This document shows, piece after piece, positions 57,845 to 64,000 of a stretch of DNA of 64,000 nt (position 1 is its first letter; every line of letters starts with the position of its first letter). Location of the stretch: the NCBI GenBank assembly GCA_036897445.1, contig JAYMTL010000071.1, positions 1-64,000 of the forward strand. The letters are read 5' to 3'. Position numbers and translations under genes: made by a program. The stretch comes from Pelargonium tetragonum. Its lineage: Eukaryota; Streptophyta; Magnoliopsida; Geraniales; Geraniaceae. Below the pieces are notes generated by a model. It did not search any database. It was given only the letters and a program-made list of their open reading frames with translations, and was not told the origin of the DNA.

Positions 57845-60800
57845 TCTACAAGGAAATCCTTTATAAGATCTCTAGAGGTTTGATATATGTAAACTTTTGA
57901 AGCATATCTTTCTATACAAGTAGGGGGCTTCATTAACCATTAACTAATAAACAAATTAGAACGTCCTAAAATCTCGAGTACTGTAAAGGAAAAACAACTA
58001 TCACGATACCCAACCTAAAGGATTTAAAACAAATTTGAATATTCCAGAGGCACGCATCCCTAAGAAATTCCTCTGTTTCAAAGAAATTCTGCTTAGCAAA
58101 GCCTACCCTCTTCGTCCATTTACTGTGTTCCCTCTTTTAAACGGCAACACATTTAGATATAGAACTTTTTTTACCTAAGCATAGATCCCAATCACAAGCA
58201 ATTGTCGAGTAATTTAAATATATCTGCACTCATCATGGGGAATTCTTAGGGCTTAGGTATCCCGGTAACGGCCATTTTACGGGAATTTCCTAAAGGATTA
58301 ACCTTATTAACTTGTAACTACTAACTAAGGATAACAAAAAATCCGGATTGATGATAACAACACTAAAGTTATTCTCTAATCTTCCTTTATATATTTCTGT
58401 TCGGGTACCTTTTAAGGTGATTTTACTATTTTTTTCATTGTTATAGCCCAGCTTTAATCAAAATTATATCCCGTAAAACCTATAAATGTAGGATAACCCA
58501 ACTCCTTACTTTTTAAGAGTTACCCAGCTCCTTTAACTCTTATGGAATAAACTTTTTTAGGTATTACGCAAAAATTTTCCAACAAAGACTAACAAATAAC
58601 CAATACGGATTCATTTGAACAACCCTCAAGTAAGAGCTTGCCAGTTGGGAGGGGTTTTTTAGTCTTTTATAGCCCTTTTTTCATTAGAGTTTTAGAAAAA
58701 TAGGATAGCACTTTAGCCTTAGTTTTATAGACTTTTTTTACTTCATTTACTTACTGGATCGGGAAACCCTTATCCTAACGCTGTCATTTTTGTTTGTATC
58801 CATCGCTAAATGCAGTTATCTGCGTCAACTCCTATTTCACCTTTCTCTATTCTATACTATCTATAATTAACCTCCTATCTTATCTCTAAAAAGAGCCTGC
58901 CAGTAAATACTAGAATTCAGAGACTAACTGTTAGAACGCTCCTTACAACACCTATACCCTTAATACAATACAAGTAAAAAAGGGGCTTCTCCTTCGGCCT
59001 CTGTGAATTGTGCAAATCTATCCTAAAGCAAGTTGCCGGGGGCTTCTAACTCTTTCAAAAGTAAATGGGACTTAATTTAATCAAGTGTCAGGGGTCCCTG
59101 TCTCAAAGCTGGTGCTGCCAAAAGTATGCTACTTACCTTTCTGCGGAACTGGTATTGTATTATTTATTATATCTGATTTAACAACTAAAAAAGGGTACTT
59201 TTACTTATTCGTTTAACCCAGCACCGGGGTTTGCTGAAGTTCGAGATAAGGGTTCGTTACCATACATTAATTTAACGGGTAATTTTGCTGAAATAGCAGA
59301 GTCCAAGGTCCCGCCTACTAAAGTGGATAAGCATTTATCTTAAAAAAAAATTTTAGATTTCACAGCATCCAAAACGCCCGGAAATCCGCGAAAAAAGGAT
59401 AAAGGTAAGGAGGGGGGTCCCGCTTGCACTCGATTAAGACAAAGGTACCCTATAGTTCAGTTCTACTAGGAAATTTATTTAAATAATTGTAGGAATTCCA
59501 ACCAAAAAAGTAGAGTAATATAATAAAGTGTAGCTGACCTTAACAAGATAAGAGCCCCACTAAATAGACGTCAAACCCCGGCCATAAGAAACATTTTCAG
59601 TTTAAGAGATTTAAAAATTTTGTCATCTTTGAGTGTCCTGGATTATAAGTGTATGCCCCTTTTGTATGAGAAACAGTGCTCGTACATAATGTTTCCCCCA
59701 GAGCTAGACGCTTAGCGTAATATTATATAGGCATATTCTGGGGTTTTGCTTTAGATTATATATCTTGTCTTGTTTAAAAAAGAAGGTAGATTCTCTTACC
59801 GTTTCAGGATAGTGGAATTTCTGAAGTTTCCCGTAGAATAATGAACAAGTCTCCGTGTTTTAGGGCGCGTAAGTGGACTTTATTTTACAGAAATTCTTTA
59901 TGAGTGTATATCCTTCTAGGAATTTTCATTTTTCTAAGACAAAAGGGACTCCTACTCTTGGCCTTGTATATGTTGAAAAAGAGAGTTAACTAGATATCAA
60001 TTTTATCGGGTATTTCACAAACAAAGTGTCTAATACCTTTAGCAAGGACTAATCCTAATTAGGTAGCATAACACACGCTTGGCGGCAAATCTTCTACAAA
60101 TGAAAATTAGCATAGGATCCTGGATAAGTCTATAGTTAAATTCTTATGTCAAAAGAGCTTTCCTAGTTATAGGGGTTCTTTATTAACTATTAAAAAGTCC
60201 AGAGTCTTTTTTTTGTTCCTTTTTTTAACTTCTTGGTAATTTTTTTACAAGGTATTAAATAAAAAGAGTGTCTAAAGTCTGTTATAGAAAAAGGATTTAA
60301 TTCATAAGTATTGTGTATATTAGGGCCTTTAGATATTTTATCTACAAGTTTATGTTCTTAATCTTAACGGGCTCCTTTTTTATTAAATTAAATAAGTAAG
60401 GCAGAGATTCTAATCCCAAGGTATACAAATAGGAACTCCCCTGCTAACAGGACAATCCCTTAAATAAAGCACCCAGAAATTGAGTACGAGATACCCGAGT
60501 AACCTTTGATTAACAGACTAGCTGAATTACTTTGTACTTAGAACTTCCGAGGAAAAGCTTGAGTCATCCCCCTTTTAAGGTAAGGGCTTTTAAACCTGAT
60601 TAAAGACCCCGAGATAGGAACTTGTGATATGTCAAATAAAATGTCGAGTTTACGTGCCAGACTGAAGTGGGATTTGCGGTATACTTTGTAAGTACTTTTT
60701 TGGGTATCCCTGGATTTCCAGGAGTAACGAGTATGAGAGTTTTAAGCGAGTCTTTTGAGCAAGCAATAAGCATAAAAAGGGCCTGAGTATAGCTATAATT

Positions 60801-62570
60801 CAGAAAAAACTTAACCTGATAAGAAGGGAATCCAAAGTTGAAGCTTAGCTTATTTCGCAATAAAGTGAGGAAACCCCTAATTTTATAAGGAAGGGTGCTC
60901 TTTTAAAACCACCTAAGTATCCCGTGCGTATGGGACTGACCTACGAATTTCTGGAGTTCTTTATATTTATGGAAGGCTCTGTACTAAACAAGGGGTGAAT
61001 CGAAGAGTTAGAAGGAAACCTGTGTACACTACAAGTAAACAACCCGGCAAGTAAAAAGAGCTTAATTAAGACGAGTTAGGCAAAGAATAAATGAAATAAG
61101 TTCTATAAATAGAATATCCTTTTTCTTAAAGGCCGGATCCAAGCTATATCCTGGTGTATGCACGGGGCCTCGAGGGGAATTTCCTACTCATTTTTATTTC
61201 TAGATTAGGTACTCCTTCCTAAAAGTGAATTTGTATAGTGGTTTTTCAAACTTAACAGAGCTCATTAGTCTGACATTCAGTAACCTAAATTTGTGGAGAT
61301 TCTAATCATAACTAAATTAAATACTAAAATTTTATCTAACAGAGTAAGGGACTACTTTCTTATAATGTAGATTCTCATCTCTCGACTTAATATAAAACTC
61401 CTTAGATTATATAAAGTTTTTTTGTAGGGGCAAATCCTTTTTTGAAGCCATTACATTAGCTTAATTTATCTTATCAGGAGAGGAATCCCTTTGGTTTAAT
61501 CTTGACTTAGCAGTTTATATAATAAATCTCAAATTTCCGTTTATTAAGTACTTAAAAACCCTTTGCAAGGGACCCTACTAGTTTGAGGTAAGTATATCAT
61601 GTTTGTCTAATTAGGAGAGAGCTAATTTTATTCACATTTTAAAGCTACGGGATCCTAAAAGGTTTTTTCTCTCAACCAGCTTAGAGAGTTCCAAAAAGAA
61701 TCTGATTTAAAATAAGTTCTTTCTCAATATAATAGAGTTTCTACTTTCCAGCGACAACCCCTGTTATGTGTTTATAAGTAAAGTTAGATAAAACTATTCT
61801 AAGGCTTTTACTAGGAATTTTTTTAGCTGAGTTTACGTTATAGCTAGTAAGTATAATTAAGCAGTAACCCATTGGACTAGCTTTTTCTTATAAGTTATTC
61901 TCGGTAGTAAGCTTGAACGTAGCAAGTTTTTAGTAAAGATTAACTACTATTTAATACTACTGTAAATTTCTATTTTTTCAGAGTAACCTCTAGTATTTAG
62001 GTACAAAAAATTGGATTTAACACCAATATCATTATAGTAAAAGTAAAAGGTCATTTAGTCCAGCCATTGAATTTTCCTTATCTATTTGGAATTAGAAAAA
62101 CTTTCTGCTAGTCATCAAGTAAAGGCTTTAACAATTACTTTAATCCACTAAATTTTAACTCCTTGCTTTCAACCCAGAATTTGTAGTCCAAAGAGGTATT
62201 TCCCACATATAATATATATAATCAAAAGTTCTTAGTACGTCATTTTTATCCTTTTTTAGAACTTATTAGGGCCTCGCCAGATTCTTTAGTAATATTGTTG
62301 GTTATATCAATAAATACTAATCATACGTATCCAGGTTAGGTGGGTTATTTATTATCCATGCCTAATCTTAGATAAAAAGGGGAAGCTATAAGATTAATAC
62401 CCCACGGAAATTGAAAAGTATTGGAACCAGTCAATAGCATAGGGTCATGTAACTTCTTCAAGCTGCGCAAAAATGAATATTAGATTAGAGAATTTCAGTA
62501 AATTGGGGAAAACAAGCCCCACTTCTATACTATAACTGCAATTGTCCTATCGTAAACAACTCTAGTCTCC
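57845..62570. other. Spacer, no gene recognised
   Basis: About 4.7 kb without a supported gene. GTATGGGACTGACCTACG at 60,928-60,945 looks like T1 with a small deletion. Frame 60,600-60,860 (86 codons, minus) is within chance length. Confidence 0.5.
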
Positions 62571-62790
62571 TCACTTCTTGTGCATACCCTCTTTCTTAAT
62601 ACTCATACCTAAACCTTTCCTAGGAGTCAGACCTCTCTTGGTTGTACCTATGGCTATACCTTTTATACTGTTAATCTGACTCCCATTAAAGAAAGTCTTA
62701 AGAGCTGGACCTGTCTTACGGAAAAACCACGAAAAATAAAGGAAGATTTTGACTTTAAAACAGAAACAGAATTTCGCTAAACTTCCCCTC
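62571..62790 (-). other. Lysine-rich open stretch, minus strand
   Basis: The minus strand is open for about 72 codons ending at 62,571, with no early ATG, GTG or TTG. The end is basic (RKGLGMSIKKEGMHKK). On the plus strand CTTTCTTAATACTCATACC at 62,592-62,610 resembles CTTTCTTACTCATAC at 1863-1877, suggesting another old shared segment. The length is not beyond chance. Kept as an observation, not a gene. Confidence 0.2.
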
Positions 62791-63430
62791 TATTTATCTT
62801 ATTAATACTAAGTTCTATTGGAAAACTCTTGGGTTATCTATGACTGAGATTAGATATTTGATAGATAGGTCCTAAGAATCTGAGTTCCTTGGAGGATTTA
62901 TGCTTAACTCTTGTAAATGAAAAGCTTTTTCTTTTTACAATTGAGGCGGAACTTATTCTTATAAAAAGAGGTATGGGTCCCGGTTAAGCCAGCGCTTTGT
63001 TTCTTTCATATAAAAAAAGCTTCTTTTGTCTAGATAAGTCGACCAAAATAAAAGGAAGTTCTAATAATCGGTTGGTAGGCATGCCTTTTCAAGTAAATTG
63101 AACTCAATATAGGAATATCCTCAGCTTAATTTCAGTATAAGATAAGAGTAGTTTTCAAAGAGTTTCTTATTAAGCTTTGTAGAAAGGGGTTGCCTAATTT
63201 ACTTGCCAACAAAGAAATTCTAAAGGCGCAAAGGGTAAGCTAATGAAAGAAATAGGGACCTGTTCGTTTTTTCGTGCTAGGTAATTTCCTCGCTCCGTAA
63301 AAAAGGAACTCCTAAAGACTTAGCACTGTCAAGAATTAAAAAGGATATTGAAAATAAGAGCAAGAAAATATATAAGTATAAGAATAAAACTATAAGTGTT
63401 AGTATTAATGCCTTATTGGGGGACCCTACT

Positions 63431-63444
63431 TAATTACATTACCT
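63431..63444 (-). promoter_or_regulatory. Conserved 14-mer, minus-strand copy
   Basis: Exact copy, followed on the minus strand by AGTAGGG. It lies only 192 bp from the next copy at 63,623, same orientation. Confidence 0.6.
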
Positions 63445-63622
63445 TTCATTATCTATTCTCACGAATTCTTATATTAAAAAGTTTCTTAAAAGTATTTAAA
63501 GTGTACTTTCGGTTAATAGAGTGAGGGGGTTCTTTATGATGCTAAGGTTTTCCTATCCGGCAGCGAGTTGTTGCTTTTTTAGGATACTCCGGGTGGGGTA
63601 GGAAACTTATTGTACCCCCCCT

Positions 63623-63636
63623 TAATTACATTACCT
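63623..63636 (-). promoter_or_regulatory. Conserved 14-mer, minus-strand copy
   Basis: Exact copy, followed on the minus strand by AGGGGGGGTAC. The plus strand to its right is open for about 45 codons, which is unremarkable. No R or T1 copy is recognisable nearby. Confidence 0.6.
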
Positions 63637-64000
63637 TTTGCTATAGTTTATAACAACGGGAGATCCCTCACAGGGGGCTTTTCAACAAGAAATCCTTCTG
63701 ACTTAATATTAGGAGTTCCCCTAGTATATAAAAAACTCTGACAAGATAACATATCCACATCCTGACTTAGGAAAAGAGTACTTCTTTAATACCACCTTTT
63801 AGTATTTCATATCTACATTCGAATTTTTTAACTATATATATATTATTAAAATTTCGAGGGGCAAAGCTTCATAAAGAGGGGGCTCTCCAGTTACTCTCAA
63901 AATTAAGGATAGAGTATGATTTTTTTAATTACTACAATGAAAGGGGCTCCAAACTCACGTAAACCTATAAGTCTTTTTGTATCTTCCAGATTTGTGCCCT
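63637..64000. other. Spacer to window end
   Basis: No gene, RNA or repeat-family member recognised. Confidence 0.5.

Noticed and set aside
1-64000. CRISPR array or intact transposon
   Set aside because: No regularly spaced identical repeats with unique spacers, no terminal inverted repeats with a transposase frame, and no long direct repeats were seen.

Overview
This window is AT-rich (about 35% G+C from hand counts) and almost devoid of recognisable genes. I find no intact standard organelle, bacterial or nuclear housekeeping gene, no rRNA core motif, no CRISPR array and no intact transposon. Reading frames are about as long as chance allows in DNA of this composition. The main exceptions are a 154-codon frame at 55,420 and a 275-codon frame at 42,755 that holds only a few stops. 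CpG is not obviously depleted and TpG/CpA are scarce, which is unlike methylated nuclear DNA. One stretch (39,362-39,431) closely resembles the elongator tRNA-Met(CAU) of plastids and plant mitochondria, and several other tRNA-like remnants occur. The best reading is gene-poor spacer DNA of a bloated eukaryotic organelle genome, probably mitochondrial and from a plant or green-algal lineage. This is an inference; the species is not identified.

What fills the window is a palimpsest of short, diverged, dispersed repeats. Family R (about 80 bp) has at least seven copies: 2.1, 5.6, 22.6, 31.7, 36.8, 38.4 and 40.9 kb. Family T1 (about 30 bp) looks like a tRNA T-arm and lies at 1.3, 15.9, 36.6, 38.3, 42.0 and 56.4 kb, with weaker relatives. 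Family V lies at 1.9, 18.2 and 22.7 kb. A 14-mer, AGGTAATGTAATTA, is present in seven identical copies although the repeats beside it have decayed. In two places (36.62-36.89 and 38.27-38.49 kb) T1, the decamer GGTTATAATG, the 14-mer and R follow one another in the same order, which suggests an ancestral composite unit of 200-270 bp.

By region: 1-36 kb is spacer with scattered R, T1 and V copies and three weak tRNA-like sequences or arms. The stretch 36.6-38.5 kb is the densest repeat block. At 39.4 kb is the tRNA-Met-like sequence. The stretch 42.7-43.9 kb is a decayed protein-coding region of unknown family, and 44.7-46.1 kb holds three modest minus-strand frames. From 46 to 55 kb there is spacer with one tRNA-Gln-like remnant. 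The stretch 55.4-56.3 kb is a second coding relic with an internal duplication. From 56 to 64 kb there is spacer ending in two copies of the 14-mer. Nothing here forms an operon or pathway; the interest lies in the repeats, the conserved 14-mer and the two coding relics.
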